A stretch of DNA of 64,000 bases, taken from contig OX637402.1 in NCBI GenBank assembly GCA_951799425.1, forward strand, positions 26,938,492 through 27,002,491. The letters run 5' to 3'. Both the position numbers and the translations under genes were made by a program. This document shows positions 1-9,737 of this stretch, in pieces. Source of the stretch: Ilex aquifolium. Its lineage: Eukaryota; Streptophyta; Magnoliopsida; Aquifoliales; Aquifoliaceae. The notes below the pieces were generated by a model. It worked only from the letters and a program-made list of their open reading frames with translations, searched no databases and had not been told where the DNA came from. How positions within the stretch are numbered: the stretch's first letter is position 1; every line of letters starts with the position of its first letter.

Positions 1-25
1 GCACTTTGACCATTAACACCTTCTC

Positions 26-73
<48 letters not shown>

Positions 74-100
74 ACTCACTATATCTCTCTTATACCCTCG

Positions 101-262
101 GTGCGATTTTGGGCTGGTTGTTGCAGTGCGATTTTGGACTGGCAATTTCAACCTGATATATATCACCCAACAAATAACCAGCCCAGAAATATACATATTT
201 TTGTATACATATATAAATATATCACCCAAAGCAAAGAATCAGCCCAAAATCGCACTGCAACA
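101..262. repeat. Local inverted repeat inside the Mutator-like element
   Basis: The segment near 101-137 contains two tandem matches to gtgcgattttggrctgg. The segment at 241-262 is the reverse complement of gttgcagtgcgattttgggctg, apart from small differences. Copy 2 keeps the same pairing (46430-46470 with 46624-46648), with a different TA-rich loop. It could form a hairpin; no function can be assigned. Confidence 0.6.
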
Positions 263-566
263 CCCTCCAGATCTGATGTAACGATTTGAGAAATCAAAAG
301 GATTCGAAACTTAAAAAATCTGCTTGGATGATTTTTTTTTGGGGGGGGGGGGGTTTTGGGGTCCGATTTTTCTAGTGGTTGTTGGGTTTGTGTGTGTGGT
401 GTGGTTGAGGAGTTGGGAATGGAGGTGGAAGAGAAGAATGTGGTGGGGTTGCTGGACTGTGATGGTTGTGTGTGTGTTGTGTCGTTGTGGAGTAGAAAAT
501 GAAGATGGTGGTGGTGGACCGGTGATGGGGTTTACTCCGTTACGGGGCAGTGGTGGTGCTTTGTGT

Positions 567-570
<4 letters not shown>

Positions 571-625
<55 letters not shown>
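571..625. repeat. (GA)n microsatellite
   Basis: Uninterrupted GA dinucleotide run inside the Mutator-like element. The same place in the two units of copy 2 has a short GA run near 46957-46971 and a longer one near 47757-47810, so the length has changed since duplication. Confidence 0.95.
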
Positions 626-628
<3 letters not shown>

Positions 629-1388
629 GAGGAGGAAGAGGTGGTGGTGGAGGTGATTTTCAGAGAAGTTTGGTGGTGGTTTCCGTGGTGTAGAGGCGGC
701 GGTGGGTGGTGGTTAACTATGATGGTGTTAATGATGAATTTGGGGCAAATCTGGATTGATGCACTCTTTCTCTCTCTCTCTCTGTCTTTGTTCTCTGCGT
801 GGTTTCTCTTTGTCTGGTGGTTTCTCTCTGTATCTGTTTTGGTGGTGATGGTGGTTAGGTTTAGGCACTGGTGATGGTAGCGGAACTAGTGGTGATGGTG
901 GCAAGAGTAAAAATTTATGTAATTAGATAAATAATAAAAGTGTAAAAATTTATGTAATTAGATAAATAATAAACAAAAATAAATTCAATATGGAATAATT
1001 GGATTAGGTAATTATTAAGGTTTTAGAAAAATGATTACTTCTTAAATTGTACTAATACTACCAAATATTATTTAATATTTTATTTATTAATGTAATTTAT
1101 TTAGAAATTAAACATATAAGTGTTAAATTTTAATATATATTTCATATATAGATTAAAAAAAATAAATGAGAGGTTGGATAAATTGGGAGGGTATTTTTGG
1201 TATTTTGAGAATTATGATTGATGACCTCAGCTTTGGCTGTTAACAAGTTTAACGTCTGTTAGTTCAAGGGGGTGTGACTGTTACAAGTTTTAAATGTCAA
1301 GGGAGTTCGGGGTTATTTTTGAAATGTGAGGGGTGTCCGTGTTATAACACTAAATATCAGGTGTAAATGTAATTTACCCAAAATTAAT

Positions 1389-1527
1389 TCATAGCAATGT
1401 TATGTGCACTAAATTTATGCACCAAAAGTTATGTTAAATCACTTGCCACTGTTAAATTAGTGGGTTCCATCACTGATTCAAATACTGCAATTTATTTGAT
1501 GTAATTTTTAGTGCATAAAGAATTATC
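1389..1527. other. Spacer with a MITE-like palindrome; no gene seen
   Basis: Sequence after the Mutator-like target duplication. It contains tatgtgcactaaatttatgc near 1399 and a partly inverted counterpart, ttttagtgcataaag, near 1507, which suggests the ends of a small decayed palindromic element. No reading frame is credible. Confidence 0.35.
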
Positions 1528-2297
1528 CTCCCTTTTTTGCTCTATACCAACCCTATCTCTAACCTTAACTCTCCCTCACCACTGATGATAATGATAATTA
1601 CAATCAAATGTTTCCTCATACCAATTGCTTAAACGGCGAATCCATCCATAAATTCATTACAACAGAACCTTGTTGTGTAAGGAATTGAATTTTTCTAAGC
1701 ACATACCGTGCTCGACTTGTTTTTCCCGCCCTTTTGCATGACTTGTTTCTTATTTTCTGGGTAGATTGTTAAAAGAAAGCACAATAATAACAAGAAAAGA
1801 AGAATCCTTATGTAGATGTTCTAGAGTTTCAGGAAAAACAAAAGACAAAGAATGATCAAATGATATGTTTCACTATTGTTTTGCTGAGATAAAACTATAC
1901 GTTCTCTGTTCCTAAACTACTCTCAAGAGAAGAAAAAGATATTGTTTGGGTTAGGATTGAGTGAATTTAATAATTAATGAGGTAAGTGAAATGGAAAAAG
2001 GGAATTTAATGGGGTTTCACATCGAAATTTAAGGGGCGAAAATTGTCTCACTCAAATTAAGTAGTGCATGATTAATTAAAAAGATTAGTCTTCCTGAATT
2101 GGTATGATTTATATATATAACAAGTTTTACATAACTTCATAACGTGTCATTTAGTAAAAATTGGACAAAAGTATAACGAAACCTCCTTGTAACAACCATT
2201 TGTGACTCGAATGTACACCTGTCAACGAATTGGGTTGAGTTTGGATTGGATTCTGACTGATCCAAATTCGAATTTGAGTTCAAAAGTCCGATCCAAT
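1528..2297. repeat. About 770-bp interspersed repeat, copy a of three
   Basis: The same sequence recurs at about 40494-41272 and 48658-49427. It starts with a C/A-rich stretch of ccctaac/ccttaac type words and ends at aaaagtccgatcc. In this copy and the 48-kb copy it abuts laccase exon 5 directly, replacing intron 4 and the first part of the exon. In the 40-kb copy it continues into unrelated AT-rich DNA. No protein-coding frame was seen. Its class is unknown. Confidence 0.75.
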
Positions 2298-2836
2298 TTT
2301 CTGCCAGTGTGAACAACATAACCTTACAACTTCCGACAATCGACATTCTTGAAGCTTACTATAGCCAAATTAATGGAATATATGGAAATAGTTTTCCTAA
2401 ATTTCCACCTTTGGCTTTCAATTATACGACGGATTCTCTTCCGGTGCAACTCCGGACGCCAAGGAGAGCGACGAAAGTGAGAGTGATCAAGTATAATTCC
2501 ACGGTGGAGCTTGTTTTCCAGGGAACAAATTTGTTGTCTGGGGTTGATCATCCTATGCATTTGCATGGATATAGTTTTTACGTTGTTGGATGGGGAATTG
2601 GAAACTTCGACAAAGGGAAGGACCCCAAAAAGTATAATCTTGTGGACCCTCCTCTACAAAACACCATTACTGTACATAAGAACGGATGGGCTGCTATCAG
2701 ATTCAAGGCGGACAACCCTGGTATATTGCAATATTCTTCTTATTAGCTGTCTTTATTATTACTGTTATTAGTTTTCGTGCGATCATCTGCCATTTAATGC
2801 TTGTGAATGCATATGTAAAATATTTTTGGTGTATGT

Positions 2837-4285
2837 CACTACAAGAATAAGGGCCTTTTGTGACAAATTTTTTACGACGGCTGTATTCGCCGTCACAAAA
2901 GACGTGTTTGACACAGCCGTCACAAAAAACGTGTTTGTATTAATATTTTGTTAATATTTGTGGCAGCTATTTTTTCTGCCGTAAATAGTTTCATAAAATC
3001 AAAAGAAATTTTTGTATTTGAGACATCTGTTTTTCCTGCCTCAAATAATATTTCAAAAACTCAAAATAATTTTTTATATTTATGGCAGCTATTTTTCCCG
3101 TCGTATATAATATTTCATAAAACATTAAAATGTTGTTTTAGATTAAAAAACAGTTTATAGTTTAAAGAAGAAAAGCTCTAAAAAAAATTTGTATTTGCCA
3201 CAACTATTTTTCATGTTACAAGTAATATTTTATAAAATTACGTAGTTTTACATCAAAAGATAATTTCTAGTTCAAAGAAAAAAAAATTAAACTCTACAAA
3301 GTCAAATTTTTATATCAAAACTAGGGGTGTCAAAATATGACACGACCCGTTAACACGACATAAAATTAGTGGGTTTGAGTCTTCCTTAAACCACTTGTTT
3401 AGTAAACGAATGGACCCGACACGATACGATTATAAACGAATCAGGTATTAGTGAAACTAATTAGAAGAAATGTATACGATATGACTCGTTTATATACAAT
3501 TTACATAATTGAACAAGACGTTCAGAGAAATATTGCGTGGCCCTCTGTTGATGTATATTCTAACTTTTTTTAGTTTTTTATTATATATATATATATATAT
3601 AAATATCATTTCAGTATAGTAACAATAATTTTATATTTTTTTTCATATGTCACTGAGAGAGTAGATGGTTCGGGAAAAATGTTAAATTTTTTGTACTCAT
3701 AGATCGTTATGTTTTATAAAAGTGCATATTTTACATTTTGTTTAACTCATGTGATTGTTTTTTTTTATATGAAAATATTGCTATGTTTTTCGAAATGTTG
3801 GTTATATTTATTTTTGTGTTTATCTATATATTGAATTGGGTAGTTGTACGGATAGCAATAAGTCTTTGGTCTAATAGTACTCCTTACATTGCGAAAACTT
3901 TGTCTTTTTGAAGTCAAGGGTTCAAGCCCCCCTCCCCTTCCCCTCCCAAAAAAAAAAAAAAAAGTTGTACGGAGTGTATTAATTAAAATTTTTTTTTTTT
4001 GTGGCGGCATCGTTGCCGTCATAAATATATCTTCTATTTTTTTACAACAGTCAAATGTGGTATTTGAGGCAGCACTTTTGCCGTCGTGATAAAAGCAAAA
4101 ATGTCGGATTTTTTTTGACAACTTATGTACGACAGGGTCTTGCTGCCGTAAATACTATTTGAGACAGACCGTTGCTGCCGTAAAAATATTTTGAGACCAC
4201 ACTTATTATGGCGAGGCAATGCCGCCACAAAAAGTATTTGTGACGGCAAATAGACCTTTTATGACAGCACTTTACCGCCGTAGTG
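2837..4285. mobile_element. Non-autonomous CACTA (En/Spm-type) element
   Basis: The ends are CACTACAAGAATAAG at 2837 and …CGCCGTAGTG at 4285, the inverted CACTA termini of this superfamily. The subterminal regions carry many short copies of words such as gacggc, gccgtca and ttgtggcagctat in both orientations, as expected for transposase-binding subterminal repeats. No transposase is encoded. The other duplication copy lacks it: gtgtatgt at 49604 runs on into gttggtaatggg. The flanks show only a partial 3-bp match (tgt / tga), and about 35 bp present in copy 2 is missing beside the right end. The middle (about 3320-3560) contains another degenerate repeat with words like cgacccgttaacacgac. Confidence 0.85.
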
Positions 4286-4867
4286 TGATTTATGTGCGAG
4301 GGAGAGACTTAGGAAAAAGAATTGTGAGAGAGACAAAGAGTTCTGAGAGTCGATAGGTTTATTTGAAAAGTTAACTCTGAATTAATAAATAGTAATAAAC
4401 TACAATGTAATTACGAATAAAGGGATAGAACACCAAACCACTCCTTTTTCTTTATTGATAGCATACAATTATTTGGAAAAATCACAATACATACATCCTT
4501 AAATTATGGCTCGATCTCACTTCATTCCTCTATTACCCTAAAATACTTGAACTGTTATCAACTGTCCCAAAACCAGTTGTCCGTTATATTTTATACAAAA
4601 AAAATTCACGTGTTATTGAATTTTAAGGCAAGGTGAAATAAATTCAAACATTCAAATAACAAAGTAGCATAATTTTTCATCTGATTTGTAACATACTTTT
4701 GAAATTGAGGCAATATAAAAGTAGAAATTAAAATTAAATGCATAAATGTAAGAAATATAATAGTTGATAGACAATGTGTTAGCTCCAAAAAAAAAAAAAA
4801 TTAGGGAGTAACGTGAGACATAACACATAGTTGACAACCAAAGTGTAATTAAGTCATTGTTATATTT

Positions 4868-6056
4868 TTTTTTCGGAAAATCAATACAACTATATTAAGA
4901 ACAAAAGACATGTATAACAAGGCACCATGTACTGGGGACCTAACAAAAGGAACAAAGTTGTAAGCCTAGCAAACAACTCAAAAAAAGGCACAGCTCGGAG
5001 AGAGGATTTTGATCGAAGTATAGGCTTTGAGCCAATACTTCCACCCAAATACTACATCCAAGCTGCGAGATGTGAACCCTTAAAGAGCAAAGAGCCAGAA
5101 GAGCTCAAAAAAAAAAAAAAAAAAGGGAAACCACGCAAAGCTCAGATCAAGTAAGCTTTAGGAAGGTTCCATTGTTGCAGCAGAATTGCATTCTGTTGAG
5201 TTCTCTTAAATTTCAAGGATGTGAGCCTTTCTGTAATGGTTTGCTTGATAGATTGAGAAAGAGAATTTGGGTCCTCGCTCTGATTTTTGAAAATTCTCCC
5301 ATTCCTCTCAGTCCATAAAGAATAAACAGAAGCCGAGAGACTTAGCTTTAAATTATAGTTGTCTTCATTGATTTTCCCCTCCACTGATGAGCAGCCCATG
5401 AGATTGATTCAGCCCATTGTCCCTGCTGCCACTGTTGGTTGCTTAGGAGCATAACATCATTCCAAACCCAGTTAGAGAATCTACATTCAAAAAACAAATG
5501 GTTGTGTGTTTCTTCGGCTCTTCTACATAGAACACATTGAGGGTCAATATGAGTTGCAAATCTTTGAATTCTATCCTTAGTGCTTAGCTTACATCTAATA
5601 GCAAGCCAAAGGATGAAGGCCATTCTTGGGATAGCTTTACCATACCAAACTAAATTATGCCACTGCACGGTTGGTCCTTCACTCCTAATGTGTTCCCAGG
5701 CAGATATAGAAGAAAACATACCCCCGGCAGTCAAAGTCCACTTGACAGAGTCCTGTATCTTGGTCAGGACGGTAACTTGGCATTGCATTGATGATTTCTT
5801 GCACTTGAGTGGATGCACCAAATGTCCAATTCCATTGGTTGTTCAAAATAATTCTACTAACTTTCGCGTCCCTTGGAATTCTGGTTTCAAGCAAAATCCT
5901 TGGGTTGCTTCTTCAAAGGAGTGGGCCAAGGGGATGTCAGTTATCCAGCCACAGGTTTGTTGAGCTACCATTACCAACACTATGAATAAGACATGGCCTG
6001 AGCAGCTCTCTAAGTTTTAGCAAGTTCCTCCAATTCCAAGAGCATGCTTGGGTGGC
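4868..6056 (-). mobile_element. 5'-truncated L1-type LINE with zf-RVT domain
   Basis: On the minus strand the element ends in an A-run (T-run from about 4864) and is flanked by a 14-bp direct repeat, TCATTGTTATATTT, at 4854-4867 and 6057-6070, the mark of target-primed insertion. The frames at 5821-5348 and 5399-5142 encode the C-terminal zinc-binding region of plant LINE reverse transcriptases: WHNLVWYGKAIPRMAFILWL, then CVLCRRAEETHNHLFFEC. Frame breaks separate the two parts, so it is dead. It sits in intron 5 of laccase pseudogene 1 in both duplication copies, so it is older than the duplication. Confidence 0.88.
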
Positions 6057-6437
6057 TCATTGTTATATTTCTAGTATGACTGCTACGATTTTGAGCTTGT
6101 GGTAATATGGAGTGTGTTTGATTTGTTTTTTTCCTTTTGTTTTCTGCAGGAGTGTGGTTTATGCACTGCCATTTTGAGCGTCACATAAGTTGGGGGATGG
6201 GGATGACATTCATCGTAAGAAATGGCAAACATCCAGATGCCAAAATTTTGCCCCCACCCCCAGACATGCCACCTTGTTGAAGCCTTACAAGATTTCTTTT
6301 TAACAGTTATTTTGTACTTATTTTGCAGTACCACCAATTAGATTGCCTAGATGTTTGAAGTGTGATTATTTTTCCTTAAATTGGAATTGTATCTTAGATT
6401 GCGGGTACCTTAAAATAAGTTAAAGTTCACCTTTTTT

Positions 6438-6575
6438 AGTTGGAAAGTAAGGTAGGGTGCGATCATACCAGCACTAATGCACCGGATCCCATCAGAACTC
6501 CGCAGTTAAGCGTGCTTGGGCGAGAGTAGTACTAGGATGGGTGACCCCCTGGGAAGTCCTCGTGTTGCACCCCTT

Positions 6576-6606
<31 letters not shown>

Positions 6607-6614
6607 GTAAGGTA
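6438..6614 (+). mobile_element. Retroposition unit: 5S rRNA copy, A-tail and 17-bp target duplication
   Basis: AGTTGGAAAGTAAGGTA occurs at 6438-6454 and again at 6598-6614. Between them lie a full-length 5S rRNA sequence, five T residues and about 20 A residues. The equivalent place in copy 2 (51793-51809) has this 17-mer once, with one mismatch, and no insert. Target duplication, A-tail and full-length insert fit reverse transcription of a 5S transcript by LINE machinery acting in trans. Confidence 0.9.
6455..6574 (+). rRNA. 5S rRNA, retroposed copy (probable pseudogene)
   Basis: The 120 bases from GGGTGCGATCATACC to TTGCACCCC match the angiosperm 5S rRNA as I know it, nearly base for base. 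The one difference noticed is GTGACCCCCTGG where GTGACCTCCTGG is usual. The internal Pol III promoter boxes lie within the sequence and appear preserved. The T-run at 6574-6578 is the transcript terminator, followed by an A-tail that no genuine 5S repeat unit has. It stands alone, not in a tandem array, and is flanked by a 17-bp duplication, so it is a processed copy. Because the promoter is internal, transcription cannot be excluded. Confidence 0.9.
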
Positions 6615-6883
6615 AAATTTATTCAAGAGTGAAACATTAAGGGTCGTGTACAAAAGATTAGGGAGTGCCTATTTTGCACTCCCTTGGGAAGGAAAACAAA
6701 GGAAACAGAGGACATTTCCAACAGGTACTACACTCAGGAGAGTACCCAAAGGAATTGTCCTTGAATAAGCTAGGCAAAGCTTAACAAAACCAAGATGATT
6801 AGAAGCTTCAGGGGATTCCTTGATGGTCCAGGCAAGAGTTGGAAAGTTACCATGCACTTAGAATGCTTTGATTCCTTGAGAAG
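6615..6883. other. Unassigned sequence between the 5S retrocopy and LINE debris
   Basis: It contains a short palindrome (gggagtgcctattttgcactccc, about 6660-6682) and a 62-codon minus frame at 6857-6669 with no family I recognise. The sequence is present in copy 2 (51810-52080). It may be the 3' part of an old LINE, but I cannot show that. Confidence 0.3.
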
Positions 6884-8650
6884 AACTTTTTTTTTTTTTT
6901 TTTTTAAACTATGCAGAGATATCATTTACGTAGGAAAATGATGATTACAATCAGACGATAAAAAAACCTTAAGCGTGGGAGGGGGTAGCTCACCCAACTC
7001 AATGGAATTGAGTTTGATGAAGCCTTGGCTACAACCCAATGAGCTGCTCGATTAAGAGCTCTTGACTTGTGTAAAAAACGTAAATTAAGAACCTTAGAAA
7101 AGTGTCTAATATCACTAACAAAAGCACTAATCTCCCATGGAGGAATATCTTCGGTCGAACTCAGCTTAATAACCTCCAGATTATCACTTACAATGGTTGC
7201 CTGATGAAGCTCCAAGACTGAAGCCAGGAGGAGAACTTGAACTTGAGTGATATTGCCCTATCCTTGATAGTTTGTACAATTTTGGCTCAAGAAGAATGTG
7301 GGGTTCCTGGGTTGTTGACCATAAAGACTTGCATTTCTCTCCCTCGAGATGGAGTAAACAACAACTGTTAGACAAAGCCTTTAGAAAGGGAGAATTACAC
7401 TTACTCTCCCTGAAGTTTGTCACTTAATTATTTAGATCCCCTGTTATTTGAAATATTACACACAAATCCCTGAGATGTGTATGCACGTAACACTTAGACT
7501 CTTGTCATCATTGTCTATTAGTAAATTATACTTAGACCCTTCAAAAATTTATAGGCGTGTAATACTTAGACCTCTCAAATTTAAAATGTTAAACTTAGAC
7601 AAAAAAATAATCCAATAAAAAATACAATATCAAATATTTTAAATTTTATAACCAAAATTTTTGTTCTATTATGTTATTTATTAAAATAAAATTAAGAATA
7701 AAAATCCAATTTTTTATTTAAAAAATCATAATTAATATATAATTAAGGTACAATGTAAAAAATCTGGTAGTTGAGGGGGCAAAACAAAAAAATGGTGATA
7801 ATTCGGGGGTGTAAGTGTAATTTACTATTTGTAAAGAAAGTTTCACTATTTGTACTATTCTCTAATGAAGAGACATCCTCTTTACTTCCTGCTTTTGTTT
7901 CCACTCCAATCTATTTGCTGGAAGTGGGCAATTGAGGTTGTTATGGCCAAACACCTTACAATGCAAACATGTCTTAGGGCACCACTGATACTCTACCCGA
8001 ATCTCAATTTCCTCACTTTCATCAAGCTGATATCCTTGCATCTTCATTTTGAACGATTCAATTGGTTCCTGGGATGCCTCAATTTCAACACATAACCTCG
8101 CAAATGTAATTCTTTGCTTGGATTTAGTAAGAGAATCTGCATATAATGTTCTACCTACTGCATTAGCAATGTAGCTCAAACCTTCCTCATTCCATTATTC
8201 AAGAGGGATGTTGAAGAGTTTAATCTAAACTGGAAGCCTTGTGTGACATGCTAAGCCTAAGATGCTCACTCTAAACTTCCCAAGTCAGCAACCTTTGGAG
8301 GGGGAATGACCACTGGTTCTAAACTTCCCAAGACTGGTACAGTTTGTTATCGACAGTTGGTGGTTTGTTATCGACGTAACATTGCTCTTCTCCAAAACCT
8401 GTGGGACTTGTGTAATAGAGGTATAAGGAGCCAACAAGGACGATGATGATCCATCATCTTTTTTTGACAACTCAGTAGCTTCTTGGGAAGTGGACACTGT
8501 TGTTAAGCTCCTTCCCTTTCCTGTGTGAGAAGCACTCGCCCCTAATCGATAGTTGAGTATTGCATCGAGTTGGCTAGACGAGCTTACCTTATCATTAATG
8601 GAGGATGGCATAGCAAAATATCTGGTATAATATCATTGCCTTATCATTCA
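6884..8650 (-). mobile_element. Decayed LINE: gag-like ORF1 and RNase H fragments
   Basis: Read on minus, 8611-8285 and 8179-7862 form a plant LINE ORF1: a Ser/Thr-rich N-terminal part, then LSYIANAVG, FARLCVEIEAS and VEYQW followed by the CCHC knuckle CLHCKVFGHNNLNC. Two in-frame stops fall between them where plant relatives read PVWVKL and PLELW. Further on, about 7250-6922 is the C-terminal half of a LINE RNase H domain (VSDNLEVIK, then FLHKSRALNRAAHWVVAKA), ending in an A-run (T-run 6888-6905). A MITE lies between the two parts, and the endonuclease and reverse transcriptase are missing. The left edge is the T-run; the right edge is approximate. The same debris is in copy 2. Confidence 0.75.
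7388..7830. mobile_element. MITE-like element with gggagaattacactta termini
   Basis: The left end gggagaattacacttact and the right end, which reads agtaaattacacttacaccc in reverse complement, form inverted termini of the same type as the Mutator-like element at 46157 (gggtaaattacact…). The interior is AT-rich, with short lines of cttagaccc words. A second copy is at 52581-53019 and a related fragment at 44717-45052. I could not find a clean target duplication. Confidence 0.55.
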
Positions 8651-9737
8651 TATTCCCTGATTCGCAATCGTGTAAACAATGTGAATGATCTAAATAGTTT
8701 GTTTGTTTAAGATCGTAGTTTATATTTATAATTGAGTTTTTCTGACTTTTACTCTTCAATTCTACGTTTGGATCTCAAATAAGATGTTTTTTTTGTATAT
8801 ATTGCACTCATCATTGACGTTGATTTTGTTGTTCTTTTTTATTTTCTGGTTATGTTTGATGTTTATGTGTTATAAGTATTCTACCATTAAGGTTCTTTAT
8901 CTGTAGTTCATCCATGTTACTATTGCTTATAATGCAATTATCATGACTAACAATCTTATGTTGTAAAGGGATTTATAAAAGCTTATGTTGTAGAGGAAAT
9001 AAGAGATCATTTTTATTTTATCACCAAGTTAAATTTTATTTTTTTTTGAAAATGCAAGTTATGGTAAAGGTGAATCACGTCTATTTGGGAAGCTCGATCT
9101 AGTTCTTTCCAGGGAGCAAGTTGATAAGTTGACAATAACGCAAAGAATGACAAAAAGAGAACTTTCTGCACAATATAAATTTGGCTTAGGATGTTCTTTT
9201 CTCCAATTCCTATTAAACTTAAGAAGGTCTCATAAAACTCTATCATGATACAAATCTATGAATGCAAAGATGAAGATATCACACAAATTCGGGCTTCCAT
9301 TTTTGATCTATTTCATAAACAAGATAGTCGAGGAACAATGTTCAGTCGACTGAGTAGGGAGGCGCCTCCTCGAAAGCTACCACAAAAACTCTGGTGTTCA
9401 TACGACTCGAAGAATTGGTTTACCAAAACGAACTAAATTCTCTCAAGTAAGTCAAGAAACAAATTAGATAATGTTCCGAAGTTTGCACAAACAATTGAGG
9501 ATAGTCATGATAATATTTAAAATTTTCTTGCCAATCAACAGATACCTATGAGAAATAAAAAAAAATAAAAAATGGTGCATAACACAAACATCGAGGAATA
9601 AGATATTTATGTGAACCATGTCATCGTTGATCAAATAGAGTAAGAATCAAAATCATAATTTTCATCTTTAGTGAATGAATTCAAACCAATTTCATCTACA
9701 CTTGAAAAGAAGAAGCAAACTTGCACGTAAAAGATAA
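8651..9737. other. Spacer with no recognised gene
   Basis: AT-rich sequence, nearly identical to 54080-55170 in copy 2. A T-run at 9039-9047 followed by about 390 bp of more complex sequence (9050-9440) could be another truncated retroelement on minus, but neither strand gives a protein I recognise. The 63-codon plus frame at 9245 (with RGTMFSRLSREAPPRKLP) is present in both copies and is left unassigned. Confidence 0.5.

Larger units (their letters stand above)
1..1379. mobile_element. Mutator-like element, right part (copy 1)
   Basis: The end at 1379 (…aatttaccc) matches the right end of the complete element at 46157-48495, and the next nine bases, AAAATTAAT at 1380-1388, match the target duplication of that element. 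The left end is outside the window. The interior holds a CT run (about 30-66), a G-rich tract, a GA run (571-625) and a second CT-rich stretch (765-785). No transposase was seen. The reading frames here are products of the dinucleotide repeats, so I call no protein. Confidence 0.7.
2303..6280 (+). pseudogene. Laccase pseudogene 1 (parts of exons 5 and 6)
   Basis: The remnant consists of the 3' part of laccase exon 5 (2303-2720) and a complete exon 6 (6150-6280). Exon 5 encodes the HPMHLHG copper-ligand motif and ends at CCTG|GTATAT, a normal donor. Exon 6 starts after tttctgcag|GAGTG and encodes HCHFERH followed by WGMGM, then the C-terminal PPPPDMPPC and a stop. Exons 1-4 and the start of exon 5 are missing; a dispersed repeat replaces them. 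Intron 5 holds a CACTA element (2837-4285) and a truncated LINE (4868-6056). The 3' untranslated sequence to about 6440 matches in inverted form that of the split laccase at 15557, so the two are tail-to-tail paralogues. It cannot encode an enzyme. Confidence 0.9.

Noticed and set aside
6..874. Long frames through the CT and GA runs (Ser/Leu and Arg/Glu repeats), also at 46762-48048
   Set aside because: They are open only because dinucleotide repeats contain no stops; lengths change between duplicate copies and no domain is present.
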